Shown piece after piece: positions 11,592 to 23,159 of a stretch of DNA of 64,000 nt. The stretch spans positions 280,353-344,352 of the forward strand of contig CAUYUJ010020282.1 in assembly GCA_963575745.1 (NCBI GenBank), given 5' to 3'. The DNA is from Prorocentrum cordatum. Lineage: Eukaryota > Sar > Dinophyceae > Prorocentrales > Prorocentraceae. The notes under the pieces were generated by a model, which saw only the letters and a list, made by a program, of their open reading frames with translations, did no database searches and was not told the origin of the DNA. A program made the position numbers and the translations under genes. Position 1 is the first letter of the stretch, and each line of letters begins with the position of its first letter.

Positions 11592-12030
11592 GTGTGGGAC
11601 CCTGCCGCGCAGGACACGTCTGACAGGACGTCGTCATGGCATGTTCTTGGACACGAGCGTCGTGCAGCTATCTCTATGGATGGCCCGAGCGCCGACGGCA
11701 CTCCGACCCAGGCGGCGATGCAGTGGGCTCCGACTGCGCCAGGGGGTCTTCGGCTTAATACAGTTCATCGTCTTCTAGCGCCAGCGGCTCCCTCGACAGC
11801 AGCAGCAGCAACGACAACGACAGCACGCACTCGTCCGAGTCCAGCGATGACGACAGCACGAGCACTGACGGCAAGGTTTCCGACGGCGGCTCCAAGGCCG
11901 CCGCCGGCGAGGACGGCGGCGGCGAAGGTGGCGACTGTGACCCCGTCCCAGCCCCCCCCCCCATCCGCCAGGAGGTCTAGAGCACGCGCCGAGGGGAGCT
12001 GCAGATGTCGTCCTTCGGGTTCCTGAGATG
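11592..12030 (+). CDS. C-terminal Ser/Asp-rich segment of the large gene
   Basis: The frame entering near 11757 reads SSSSSASGSLDSSSSNDN and then SSESSDDDSTSTDGKVSDGG. It continues Gly/Glu-rich to PAPPPIRQEV-stop at about 11980. This is a low-complexity acidic tail, as often found at the end of nuclear proteins. Another frame is open from 11592 to 12026 (Ala/Thr/Pro-rich), so the true frame is uncertain. I favour the acidic frame because it follows the protein-like segment at 11253-11580. Confidence 0.3.
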
Positions 12031-12714
12031 GGGGTGGCACGATGGTATGCCAAGAAACGCGGCTTCTTTGAATGCGAGTGTCTCGTTCATGCCAATTTCA
12101 CAGAAGTATCGCATCGTGGCCGCCGGAAAGGACAAGGGCGACCACTCGGCTACATGATGCATTGGATGCACAATTTCGAGATGCACGATGAGCTCGATGC
12201 CTTGCGACAGCTACTACGCCATGACCACGCAGGCCGCGGGGATGGCCAGAGATCGTTGCATCGTATTCCAGGCTCCGATGCTGCATTTTAGAAGGGGTCG
12301 CCAACCGACGATGGTTGCGACTCTGAGCCGCCTGAAGTTTCATGAGCAGTGCTGTGTTGCATCAGTGGCGCTGCCGCGCGCGACCGCCGTCCTGCCAGCA
12401 GCCGCAGCATTGCATGGGCGTCGCGTTTCGGCAGCGTTCCGTTGCACTGCCGTCGCGCCGATCATTTGGGCCAATAGGCGGAACATTCGGGGCGAGAGCG
12501 GGGGGGGGGTTGGAGGGGGGGAAGAGGATGTGCGCGAAGACGGTCACATTTTGATTACAGTGCAAAGTGTTGTATTGCGAAGGATGAATGGTGAGCGAGG
12601 TCATGCTTGTCGCCTTTCAGACACCGCGCCGCCGAATGATACATATGCATACCATTAGACATACGTTATATATGTATACCTTTACATACATATCTATGAA
12701 AGGAGCAAAGGTTG
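12031..12714. other. Possible last exon, then unique spacer
   Basis: 12031-12330 stays coding-like in more than one frame (for example SFMPISQKYRIVAAGKDKGD) and may be the end of the upstream gene. 12340-12714 holds a G-rich tract near 12500 and an AT-rich TATATGTATACC tract, with no gene. Confidence 0.35.
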
Positions 12715-12719
12715 CAGCT

Positions 12720-13035
12720 CGCTGTGCTTCTTCAATTGTTCATCGGACTCAGAGGGCTCATGGAGCCCGTCGGGCTCATAGGCCCCTCAGGGCTCGCGGG
12801 GGGCCTCATGGGGCCCATGGGGCTCGTAGTGCTCAGAAGGGCTCACAGGGCTGGTGGGGCTCACAGGGCCCATAGGGCTCATAGGGCCCATGGGGTTCAT
12901 GCGGCTGATAGGGGTCATAGGGCTCAATTTGCGTGTGCGGGCCCTCTGAGCCACATGGGCCCTCCGAGCCCTACGGGCCCCATGGGCCCGAACAACCCTA
13001 TGAGCGCTATGAGCCCGATGAGGCCTATGAGCCGC
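12720..13035 (-). repeat. 9-bp CCCTATGAG satellite, array 1a
   Basis: Degenerate tandem units of GGGCTCATA (reverse complement of TATGAGCCC) fill 12728-12925. The orientation then flips to forward CCCTATGAG units by about 12940. The inversion point sits inside one continuous array. Confidence 0.85.
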
Positions 13036-13424
13036 CATTGGCCCAACCTCGTCGTCTCTTCAACTGTTCTTTTCCCAGCAGGTGGAAGATGCTAGCTCGC
13101 ACCGTCGTCCGCTGCACTTCCCCCGCCAGGCGTCGGACGAGCAATCTTGCCCGTCGGCGGACCTCATGCGGCCAGGGTGGCCGAGGATGAGAGTTGCCTC
13201 GCCGCTCTCCGCCCCGAGCCCCTCCGAAGTGCGCCCCGCCCAGCCCCCCCGAGACCGCGGCGCCAGGCCCGCGGGCGCCGCGGGCGCAGGACCTTGGGGG
13301 GCACTCAAGTCCACGCTTCGCGTTGCCACACTGGGCCTCTGAACCATGCTCGCGTGGAGCTGCCAGTCACCGCAGCGCCTCGTGGCCCCGCAGGGGCCTC
13401 CACCGAAGGCCCCCCATAGGCCCC
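13036..13424. other. Unique insert between two satellite blocks
   Basis: About 390 bases without the 9-bp unit separate the two parts of the satellite. GC-rich, with several short frames and no recognised domain. It may be an insertion or ancestral sequence. Confidence 0.5.
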
Positions 13425-14155
13425 GTGCGCCCTACGAGCCCTATGAGCCCTATAAGCCATGTGGCGCCTATGACCCCAATGGGCCCCATGAGCGTTGCGA
13501 GCCGTATGTATCCCATGCCCCATATGAGCCATATGGGCCCTACGGGCCCCATCACCCTTGCGGGCCCTATGCGCAGTATGAGCCCGTTCGGCACTATGAC
13601 GCCGATTTGCCCCATGAACCTTGTGGGGCCCATGGGCCCTATGAGCCAGATGGGCCCTGCAGGTCCTTCTAAGCCCGATGAGCCCTATGGGCCCTATGAT
13701 CAACATGAGCCCAATGAGCCGTATGCGCCCTATGAGCCATGCGAGCCCTACGGGCCCAATGGGCCATATGAACCCTACGAGCCCCGCGGGCCCTATGAAC
13801 CCTATGGGCCATCCGAGCCCGATGCATCCTACGAACCATATGGCCCCTACGAGCCCGATGGGTCACATATGTATCCTCTCGGCCCTATGAGCCCTATGAG
13901 CCCTATGAGCCCGATGATTCCTTTAACCCGCATGGGCCCATGCGCCCTAGGGCGCACCAGGCCCATAAGACTCGTAGGCCTTATAAAGCTCATCGGGCCC
14001 GCACGGCTCGCATGGCCCATGAGGCCCTTAGGGGGGCCGCGAGGCTCACAGGGCGCAGCTGGCTCATAGGGCACACGCGGCTCAGATGGTTCATAGAGCC
14101 TGCGTGGCTCATAGGGCTCATAGGGCTCATATGACCCATTGGGCTCATAGGGCGG
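13425..14155 (+). repeat. 9-bp CCCTATGAG satellite, array 1b
   Basis: About 60 degenerate forward units of CCCTATGAG up to about 13960, then reversed units (GGGCTCATA) to 14155. The array therefore ends with the same orientation it began with at 12720. All six frames stay open for long stretches (collagen-like GPMSPMGPM), which is a repeat artefact. Confidence 0.93.
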
Positions 14156-14449
14156 CTGCTGGATTCGCGGTAGCCACGGCAGAAAAGGGCGCGACGTTTC
14201 CCCAACTATCCTGTGGTGGCGGGCCCGCGTCTGGAAAAGACAACGCACCGCGCCTCGCCCCTCCTTTGTTCCTCAGCCCCCTCCTCCCCCCCCCCCCCCC
14301 CATCCCCAGCCACGCTATGATTAGAACGTCGCCCTCGCCAGCCATGGTGGCACCACCCACTTTCAGCACGCCCTCGATACGCATGGGAGCCCCATGGGGG
14401 CGGGTGGGGGCGGGGGGGGCGCCGAAGGTCTCGGTGGGGCCGCCTGCAG

Positions 14450-15610
14450 ACGCGCGCCACGTCCAGTGCATTGTTGCGTGGCCTCATACTGTGCTCCACA
14501 GAAGGCCCCGACGGGGCCGCCCGCGTGCGCCCGCCACGCCCAGCGCAGCGCTTCGGGGCCCCACGTGGGGCCCCACCCAAAATATCAATGGGGCCGCTCG
14601 CGTGCGTCCGCCACATCCAGCACAGCGCTTCGCGGCCCCACGAGGGGCCCCACCGAGGGTCACACTGGGCCCGCCCGCACGCGCCAACCACGCCCAGCAC
14701 GCCGCTTCGTGGCCTCATAGGGGGGCCCACCGAAGGTCGCAGCGGGGCCGCCCGCGCGCGCCCGCCACGCCCAATGCAGTGCTTCGTGGCCCCATACGGA
14801 TCACTGCTGCAAGCCGCAACGGGGCAACCAGCATGCGCCCGCCACACCCAGCGCGGCGCTCCGTGGCCCCGTAGGGCGCCCAACCGAAGATGCCAGTGGG
14901 ACCGCCCACGCGCGCCCGCCACACCCAGCACAGCGCTTCGTGGCCGCATCGGGGGCCACGCCGAAGGTCACAGCGTGACCGCCCGGATGCGTCCACCACG
15001 CCCAAGACAACGTTTCGTGGCCACATAGGATGCCCCACCGAAGGTCCCATCCGCGCCGCCCGCGTGCGTCCGCCACGCCCAGCGCAGTGCTTCGTGACCC
15101 ATGTGGGGCCCCACCGAAAATCCCAGCGGGACCGCCCGCGTGCGCCCGCCACGCCCACTACACCGTGCCGCGGGCCCGTCGGAAGCTCAACCGAAGGTCC
15201 CAATAAGACGCGCGCATGCGCCCGCCACTGCCGGCGCAGCGTTTCCCATAGGATGCCCCGCCGATGTTCCCAGCGAGACAGCCCGCGTGCACCTGCCACG
15301 CCCAACACAGCGCTTCGTGGCACCATAGGGCGGCCCACCGAAGGTCACTTGGGGGCCGCCCGCATGCTTTCCCCACGCCCAGCGCAGCGCTTCGCGGCCC
15401 CATCGGAAGCCCCGCTCAAGGTCCTAGTGGGGCCGCCCGCGCGCGCCCGCCACGCCAACTATAACGTTTCATGGCCACGCAAGGGTGCCCCAGCGAAGGC
15501 CCCAGCGGGGCCGCCTGCGCCACCCCCTCCCATCGCCCCCCACCCCCCGCCCCCTGCACGCCCACCCCACCCAGCGCAACGCCCCGTGGCCTCATGGGGG
15601 GCCCACGAGA
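14450..15610 (+). repeat. 77-bp GC-rich minisatellite, about 14 copies
   Basis: Anchor CGCCACGCCCAGCGCAGCGC starts near 14531, 14613, 14690, 14764, 14840, 14918, 14994, 15070, 15148, 15222, 15295, 15372 and 15450, so the period is 73-82 (mostly 76-77). Each unit also has CGTGGCCCCAT and CCCACCGAAGGTC. Because 77 is not a multiple of three, the same peptide (RPPRPAQRFVAP) appears in all frames in turn, which argues against coding. 14160-14449 upstream is unique and C-rich. Confidence 0.95.
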
Positions 15611-16530
15611 AGACCACAGGCGCACCGCCCGCGCGCGTCCCAACAGGAGCCCCGAGCGCGGGCCCTGCGCAACATCACGCGCGCGGGCCAAGGTGTCAAC
15701 CTGTCGCCGTGTAGTGGTCCTGGGAGCACCTGCGCGGCGCGGTCGCAATGGTGCGAGGGCCCCGCGCGGGCGCCCGGGGGCCCACCGCAGCCTTGCATGC
15801 ACCGGGCGCGCTTGCAAATGCGGGGCCCGAGATCCAAGGCGCGCGGCCCCGCCCGCGGGTAGCGGGCGCCGCGCCTTGCGTTCGGCCGCCCGCTCAGGCT
15901 CGCACCGAAGACTGACATTGACATTCCAGGCGCATTTGGGGTCGCAACCGCGGCGGGCCCGTCAACCTCCAATTGCAGCCGCGCCCGCGCGGGCTTCCGC
16001 GGCCTTCGGCGGCGCCGCGCCTCTGGCCCTCAGCCGAAGGCGCAGCGAGTGCGTCTGCTGCGCCCCGCCCTCGCCAGCTCGCGCGCGCCACCGCGGGCGC
16101 GGGGGGCTTCGGCCAGCCGACCAGCGCGCCCAGGCGCGCCCGCGCGCGCCCCCCCCGCCAGGAACATCGCGCCGTTGCGCGCCCCCTGTTCGCCGAGAAG
16201 GCGAGGGTCTAGCGGGCGAAACCGCAGCGCGCCCGACCTGGGCGATGCCCCCCCTCCAACCGCCCTCCTCGGCACGCCCGCTGCTCTTCCACCAGCCAGT
16301 CGCGGCGCGGCAGGGCGGCGCCGCGACGGCGCGCGTCTGCGCGCCGTGCCTCCTGCGCCCCCCCCCCCCCCTCCCCTCCCCTTTGGGCGCGGCGCGCGGC
16401 CTCTGCGGTCCGCCGCGCCCGTCGCAGCGCCTGTCGCCCGACGCGTCAACGCTTTCGGCGAGTCCCCTTAGCAATCCCACGCGCCGCCACCGCCGCAACC
16501 CCCCTCGCGCGCCCCCCCCCACCTGGACCT
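15611..16530. other. Very GC-rich stretch without a supported gene
   Basis: Long frames are open on both strands only because stop codons are rare at this GC content. Their Ala/Arg/Pro-rich products show no domain. Confidence 0.6.
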
Positions 16531-16534
16531 GCGC

Positions 16535-17000
16535 CGCTTGAGCCGTGCGCGAGTATGTCGGGGCCCTCGCGCCCGCCGATCCCCCGCGCGCCGCCCTTGG
16601 CGCCGGCGCTGCGCACGTTCGGCGGGCCCCGCTCTTCACCCTTTTCACCCGCCCTCCCCCGCCCCGCCCCCCCCTCCCCCCTCCCCCCGCCCGCCCATTC
16701 CTCCTTGGCCGACGCTGCCATCTGCCGCGACAGGCGCGCCCGACCCGCTTGAGCCGCGCGCGAGCATGACGGGGCCCTCGCGCAAGCCGCTTCTCTGCGC
16801 GCAGCCCTGGGCGCTGACGCTGCGCGCCCGCGGCGGGCGCGCCCCCCACCCCTTCCCTCCCCCATGCCGCAGCCATCTGCCCCCGCCCACCCAAGTCCGA
16901 CCCACCTGAGCAGCGCGCGAACATGGATGAGCCCTCGCGGCCGCCGCTTGCCACCGCCCCGCCCTGGGCGCCGACGCGGCCCTCGGCGAGGGTCGCCCCG
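16535..17000 (+). repeat. About 160-210-bp GC-rich repeat, 3 copies
   Basis: Anchor GAGCCGCGCGCGAGCATG followed by GGGGCCCTCGCGC starts near 16538, 16750 and 16907. Each copy runs through a C-rich tract. Copy 3 is diverged (AACATGGATGAGCCCTCGCG). Confidence 0.7.
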
Positions 17001-17019
17001 CGCAATTAACACGCGAACA

Positions 17020-17216
17020 GCTGACGCGCAATTGGGCGGCCTGGCGCCCTCCATGCACGGACAGCTGGCATGCGCTTCGGCGGCCTGGCGCAATCGATCC
17101 GCCGTCGCGCAGTTCGGCGTCGTGGACTTGGCTGCGCGCCGAGATCTGCGCACGCGCGCGCGCGGCGCGCAATCGGGCAACCTGGCGCACTCAATGCACG
17201 AACAGCTGGCATGCAG
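17020..17216 (+). repeat. About 140-bp tandem duplication
   Basis: GCGCAATTGGGCGGCCTGGC...ACAGCTGGCATGC at about 17028-17072 recurs with few changes at about 17168-17213. Confidence 0.75.
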
Positions 17217-17219
17217 TCC

Positions 17220-17328
17220 GCGTGCGTGTGTGCGCCCGTGTATTTGCGTGTGCGCGTCCGTGCGTGCGTGCGCGCGTGGGTGTGTGCGTGTGCGTGCGCG
17301 TGTGTGCGTGCGCGTGTGTGGCCGTGTG

Positions 17329-17360
<32 letters not shown>

Positions 17361-17426
17361 TGTGTGTGTGTGTGTGTGTGCGTGTGCGTGTGCGTGTGCG
17401 TGCGCGTGTGTGCGTGCGCGTGTGTG

Positions 17427-17458
<32 letters not shown>

Positions 17459-17554
17459 TGCGTGGTGTGGTGTGTGTGTGCGTGTGCGTGTGCGTGTGCG
17501 TGTGCGTGCGTGTGTGTGCATGTGCGTGCGCGTGTGCGTGTGTGTATGTGTGTG

Positions 17555-17607
<53 letters not shown>

Positions 17608-17690
17608 GGGTGTGTGCGTGTGTTTTGCGCGCGCGCGTGCGCGCGGCGCGCGCGCGTTCGCGCGCGCGCGCGCGGCGGCGGCGGCGATGG
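17220..17690 (+). repeat. (TG/GTGC)n, (AG)n and (GC)n alternating purine-pyrimidine tracts
   Basis: About 330 bases of TG and GTGCGTGC units, then (AG)n at 17557-17602, then alternating GC at 17627-17680. The TG and GC parts are of the kind that can adopt Z-DNA. Open frames here (poly-Cys/Val and His/Thr) are repeat artefacts. Confidence 0.95.
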
Positions 17691-17989
17691 CTGCGGGGCA
17701 GAGGGGGGGGGGGGGGCGGCGGGGCGGGGCGCTTGCTCTCCGACGCAGGCCTGCTGCTGGACTTCGCGGCGGGCGGCGCGGCGGAACCCTTGCGTGGCGC
17801 GCCCTGGGCCGCGAACTTGCGCGCCCTAAACTCTCGCGCGCGGTGGCGCGGCGGTGCGCCTTGGGCTCTTGCGCCGCGCGCCCCGCGGGGGGGTGGGCGC
17901 GCGCGCGCCATTTGCGCCTGGAGTCGGCGCCAGGTGATCCCGATGTTCCAACGCCAGCTCTCGCCCAGGGCAGATGCGATTTACCATAT

Positions 17990-18660
17990 GAAAATCACGC
18001 GGGCGCGCCATGGGTTTAATCATAGAAAAAAACATACATTCCACCCCCGAAAAAAACATCGAAGACACATGCGATCAAACACTTTTTCATCATCTGCAAA
18101 TCACGCGTACCACCGCGATTACAACATGCAGAATCTACGATTTCACAGTGAGTTAATTACGTTGCAATCATACGTCGTACCATTGAAAGACACGTATGAG
18201 GTCACGAATTGACCACGACAAAAAGTCACAACATAAACATACATCCAATCACGTAGAAACCATACATCTCACCATACAACAAACATACGCCCATTTGTGA
18301 TTGTATGGTTCCTCAATGAAAACATATGAAAATCATACATGCCCCCCCCCCCCCCCCCCCCCCCCCCCGAGATCAACCTTCTAAAAACCATACATTCGAA
18401 CATGCGAGCGACTACGTTACATTCATACATCAAACACCAAAAGAACATACAATCAACCACATAGAAATCACACATGAAACACGATTCAATCATATATACA
18501 ATGACGAACCCATTACGATTTGAACACGCACGTCGGTATGAAACAACCACATGGACAACATGTATAAATCACATCAAAATCATACAAAAATCAAATAAAA
18601 CATATGATCAACTATATAAAAATCACAGATTGACCATATGGCGTTACGGCGCATGTGATT
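17990..18660 (+). repeat. AT-rich CATACATTC-type repeat island
   Basis: Degenerate units around AAAATCATACATT and ACCACATAGAAATCAC make this the most AT-rich part of the window, between GC-rich blocks. A poly-C run of about 26 bases (near 18342-18369) interrupts it. No gene is supported. Confidence 0.8.
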
Positions 18661-18900
18661 TTACAATTGTGGTTCATGCCGCTTGAGCATGCACACGTGG
18701 GTTCGCAATCGTCGCGCGATGCCTCCGCGCGCGCAATCTACCCCCCCCCACACCCGGCGCCCCCCTTCGCCGCCATCGCCGCCGCGGCCGCGCCGCCTCG
18801 CCTGGCCCGCGAACCCCCCCACCCCCCCGCGCGCCACCGCCGCCGCTGCCGCGCGCGGGCGGGCGGGCGGGCGCGGCGCCGAGGTACTTGGGGCGCGCGG
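18661..18900. other. GC-rich sequence before the assembly gap
   Basis: Extremely GC-rich, dominated by CCG/CGC runs. No gene is supported. Confidence 0.6.
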
Positions 18901-19000
18901 NNNNNNNNNNNNNNNNNNNNNNNNNNNNNNNNNNNNNNNNNNNNNNNNNNNNNNNNNNNNNNNNNNNNNNNNNNNNNNNNNNNNNNNNNNNNNNNNNNNN
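18901..19000. other. Assembly gap (100 N)
   Basis: Exactly 100 unknown bases, the usual size for a gap of unknown length. It lies in a GC-rich stretch that is hard to sequence. The flanks end GGCGCGCGG and begin ACACACACGCGCC. Confidence 1.
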
Positions 19001-19259
19001 ACACACACGCGCCGACTGCGCGGCCCAAGCTCGAGTTGGCATCGTGGAGCACCCACCCTCGGCACCCCTTGCGCCCGCGCCCCCCGCGCCCGCCCGCCCG
19101 CCCGCGCCCGCTGAAACGCGCGCGCGCACTTAGGATGCCCAGCGCGTCTTCCCGCAGCCCTCCCCCCCCCCTCCTTCCCCCAGCGCGCGCCCCCGCCCTC
19201 CCCCCACCGCCCCCCCGCCATCCGCGCGCCTGCGCGCGCGCGGGTCCTCCTAAGTCCTA

Positions 19260-19600
19260 AGGGCCTCGGGTCTCTCGGCTGATCACTGGGGGCCTCGCAA
19301 GGATCTCTGGGCCTCGGGGGAGGGAGGGGGAAGGGGGGGGGGAAGTCTCTCGGATGGTCTGTAAAACGCGGTATCTGAGGTAAGGTCCCGTAAAGGTTTC
19401 TCAAGGGTCTCGGGTCATGGTTGGTCTCTAGTGGGGTCCGTAGGGGTCTCTGCGTCTATTAGGTGCCTCGGGCCCCTCGGAGGGTCTCTTAGAAGGTGTC
19501 TTCATGCGTGTGTCTCTAGAAGTATTGTAAGAGCATCTCGGGTCTCAGGGTTGATCTCTTAAGAAAGGTTTCGTAAGGGTCTAGGCTGGCCACCCTGGTC
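19260..19600 (+). repeat. Short degenerate GGGTCTC-type repeat
   Basis: Repeated GGGTCTCGG, GGTCTCTTA and GGATCTCTGGG motifs with irregular spacing. No coding potential is seen. Confidence 0.6.
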
Positions 19601-19619
19601 GTGCTCAATCTGGTATGCT

Positions 19620-20500
19620 CTGCCAGGGTGTCCAACGTTTAGTGCGGTGGCCTAGCGGTCGCAGCGGGCCCGGCATGGGGCCCCACTTGCCGCCCTCGTC
19701 ATTGTTGCGTTCGGTCGGCGCCCCCCTGTTGCACGGCCGCGGTGCGCTGGGTGCAATCCACGCCCTGCAGCGGCAATTGCACGGGGGGGCAGCCTTTTCC
19801 GCGGGGTGGGCGGGGCACGGGGGTGCCCAGTGCTTGTTGTCCTGATTGGCAGTGCTGGTGGCGCGCGGCCAGCCCTGGAACTCGGGCCGATGGGTCCCGC
19901 CAAGCAGGCGGCGCTGGACTTGGGTCAGCCAGTTCACATCGACCGTCGCCCCGTCCCCTCATGCGGCAGCAGCAGGCGCAATATGTTTCCCTGGGCCTAA
20001 ACCAGCGATGCCGATTGTTGTCGCTCGCACGCTTTGCTGTTCATTTGCGGTGGGCTGACGATCGCAGCGGGCTCGACCTGGGGCCCATGTGGCCGTCCTT
20101 GCCTTTGCTGCGCGTTGTCGGCGTCCCATTATTGCACGGCCGTGGAGCGCTGGAGGTAACGCTCCCCCTGCGGCGACAGTTGCGCAAGGCGCCGCCCTTT
20201 TCGCGGGTGGGCTGGGCACGGGGGCGGGCTTGGTTTAGCCAGTCCACCTCGACCGTCGCCCAGCCCCCTTTCGCTGGCCGCGGCTGTCGGGCGCTCGCAG
20301 CGGGTTCGACTTGGGGTCCCAGCGGCCGTCCTTGTCATTGCTGCGCGTTGTCGGCGTCTCCCTGTTGCACGGCCGCGGGGCGCTTGGGGCAGTGCCCCCC
20401 CCTGCGGCGACTGTTGCACAGGGGGGCGCCCTCCGCGGTGCATGGGCACGGGGGCGGGCTTGGTTGGTTCGTTCACCGCGGCCGCTTTTCAGCCCACACC
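19620..20500 (+). repeat. About 240-bp repeat, three copies
   Basis: Shared blocks in order are GCAGCGGGCTCGACTTGGGG, TGCGCGTTGTCGGCGTC, CTGTTGCACGGCCGCGG and GGGCACGGGGGCGGGCTTGG. Copies lie at about 19660-19960, 20060-20290 and 20295-20490; copy 1 has extra sequence at 19840-19900. A protein-like frame (LLHGRGALG) recurs in each copy, but in different frames. Confidence 0.8.
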
Positions 20501-20754
20501 CCCTCTCCTCTGCCCTTGGGGCGGCGGGGTGGCTCGGTTTTGTTCTGGCCTCGGGATTCGGCCTCGGTGCCGTTCTCGCCCGCGCTGGCGGGCCCGCTGC
20601 AAGGCGCTCGCCCGCTGCCGCCAGTCCTCGCCGCCGCTGCTTCGGACTGCACAGTGCCGACTGCCGACTGGATTGCGCCCTCTCCCCCTTCCCCGCACTC
20701 TCGCGCACCTCCAAAGAAAAGCTTAGCCCCGTGGCCCCCTTTATGCCCCCTACG

Positions 20755-21600
20755 AGCAGCATGAGCCGCACGGGCCATGTAAGCCCTACGAGCAGCCCTA
20801 CGGGCCCCATGGGACCCATGAGCCCTATGAGCCTTAAACACACTATGAGCCCTATGAGCCCCATGAGCCCTGCAAGCCTCGTGGCCCTTACGGTTCCTGT
20901 AAGACCCATGAACCCTTTCGGCCCGATGGCCCATGAGCCCTCTCGGCCCTATGACCCTCTGAGCCCTATTGATCGCATGGGCCATATGAGCACTATAAGC
21001 CCTATGTGCACCATGGGCCCTGTGAGCCTCCTGTGCCCTTGAGCCCGATGAGCGCTACGGGCCCGATGGGCCCTATGAGCCATGCGAGCCCGATGAGCCT
21101 TATGACCCCGACGAGCCTTATGAGCACGATGAGCCCTACGAGTCATATGGGCCCCATGGGCCCTAAGGGCCTTATGTTCCATATGCATCCTATGGCTTCA
21201 TAATCTCTACGAACCCTGTGAGCCCTGCGGGCCGCATGGCACCTACGAGCCCTGTGGGTCATCTGAGCCCTCTTGGCCCTATGAGCCATATAAGCCTTAT
21301 GGGGTCTATGAGCCCTAGAAGTCCTGTGAGCCCTCTTGACCCTATGAGCCCTTTGGGCACTATGGGCCCTATGAGCCATACGAGCCATATGAGCCCTATG
21401 AGCCCGATGGGCCCTATGAGCCATTTGAGCATTATGAGCCCCATGAGTTCTATGAGCCCTATGTGCCCCATGCGCCCTATGAGCCGTATGAGCTCGGTGC
21501 GCCTTGTGATACCGATGAGCCCTATGAGCCTTGCGAGCCCTACCAGCCCTATGAGCCCTGAATGCCCTATGAGCCCTATGGGCCCTATTCGGCCTATGAG
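20755..21600 (+). repeat. 9-bp CCCTATGAG satellite, array 2
   Basis: About 90 degenerate forward copies of the unit seen at 12720-14155, all in one orientation. It ends abruptly at the start of the TAG array. 20501-20754 upstream is GC-rich unique sequence without a gene. Confidence 0.94.
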
Positions 21601-21704
21601 CAAGTAGCCGCCATCGTAGTCGTAGATGTCGTAGTAGAAGTAGTAGAAGTAGTAGAAATAGTAGCAGTAGTAGTAGTAGTAGTAGCAGTAGTAGTAGTAG
21701 TAGC

Positions 21705-21743
<39 letters not shown>

Positions 21744-22358
21744 AACGTAGTAGTTGTAGTAGTAGTGAAATGTGAAATGCGTAGTCGTCGCCGTAGCAGT
21801 AGTAGCAGTATTAGCAATACTAGTTCCAGTAGTAGTAGTAGTAGCAGTAGTAGTAGTAGTAGCCATACGATTCACAGTAGCAGCATCAGAAGTCGCAGTC
21901 GTAGTAGCACTCGTAGTCGTAATCGTAGTAGTAGTCGTAGCCGTAGTTGTAGTAATCGTAGTAGTAGTCGTAGTAGTAGTATTAGTCGTTGTCGTCGTCG
22001 TCTTTGCTGCCGTCGTAATAGTAGTAGTATGGGTGGTCGTTGTATTAGTGGTAGCAGTAGTAGTACTTGTTGTACTATGAGTAGAAGCTGCAGTAGTAGT
22101 AGTGGTAGCAGTAGTTGTAGTCGTAGTCGTAGCCGTAGCAGTAGTATTCGTTGTAGTTATAGTATGATAGTCGCAATCGCTGTACTAGTGGTTCTGGCTG
22201 TAGTAGTAGCAGTAGTAGTAGTAGTAGTAGTCATAGTAGTAGTAGTAGTCGTAGTAGTAGTAGCACTACTACTCTTACTACGACGACTATTGCTACTACT
22301 ACTACTACTACTACTACTAGTAATAGTATGAGTAGTAGTAGTAGTAACAGTAGTAGTT

Positions 22359-22404
<46 letters not shown>

Positions 22405-22734
22405 CAGTAGTAGTAGTAGTGGTAGTGGTGGTAGTAGTAGTAGTCGTAGTAGTAGTAGTAGTAGTAGTACTGATAGTAGTAGTAGTAGTAGTAGTAGTAG
22501 CAGTAGTAGTAGTAGTCGTAGCTAGTAGTAGTCGTCGTAGTACTAGTACTAGTACTAGTACTAGTACTAGTACTAGTACTAGTACTAGTAGTACTAGTAG
22601 TAGTACTAGTAGTAGTAGTAGTAGTGTTAGTAGTAGTGATAGTAGTAGTAGTAGTAGTAGTAGTAGAAGTAGTAGGTGTAGTTGTAGTTGTAGTAGTTGT
22701 AGCAGTAGTAGTTGTAGCGGTAGTAGTCGTAGTC

Positions 22735-22780
<46 letters not shown>

Positions 22781-22820
22781 CAGTAGTCGTAGTAGTAGTA
22801 GTAGTAGTATTAATAGTAGC

Positions 22821-22854
<34 letters not shown>

Positions 22855-23122
22855 CCAGCAGTAGTGGTATTGGTAGTGGTAGTGGTGTTGGTATTGGTTC
22901 TGGTAGTGGTGGTGCTAGTGGTAGTGGTAGAGGCAGTGGTACTTTTAGTGGTATCCGTACTGGTAGTAGTCGTAGTAGTAGTCGTAGTAGTCGTAGTAGT
23001 AGTTGTTGCTGTCGTAGTCGTAGTAGTAGAAGAAGAAGAAGCGGTAGTGATACTGGTATTGGTAGTAATCGTAGTTCCAGTAGTAAGAGTAGTAGTAGTA
23101 GTAGTAGTCGTAGTAGTAGTAA

Positions 23123-23159
<37 letters not shown>

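Noticed and set aside
12588-14250. Collagen-like Gly-Pro-Met frames
   Set aside because: The 9-bp repeat keeps all frames open and the peptide recurs on both strands.
14450-15610. Regular repeat spacing resembling a CRISPR array
   Set aside because: The units are contiguous 77-bp repeats without unique spacers, and the genome is eukaryotic.
14086-15817. Long Arg/Pro/Ala-rich frames on both strands
   Set aside because: The 77-bp period rotates the frame, so no single protein is conserved across units.
15471-18212. Frames of 230-380 codons on both strands in very GC-rich DNA
   Set aside because: Stops are rare at this GC. No domain is seen, and the frames pass through TG and AG microsatellites.
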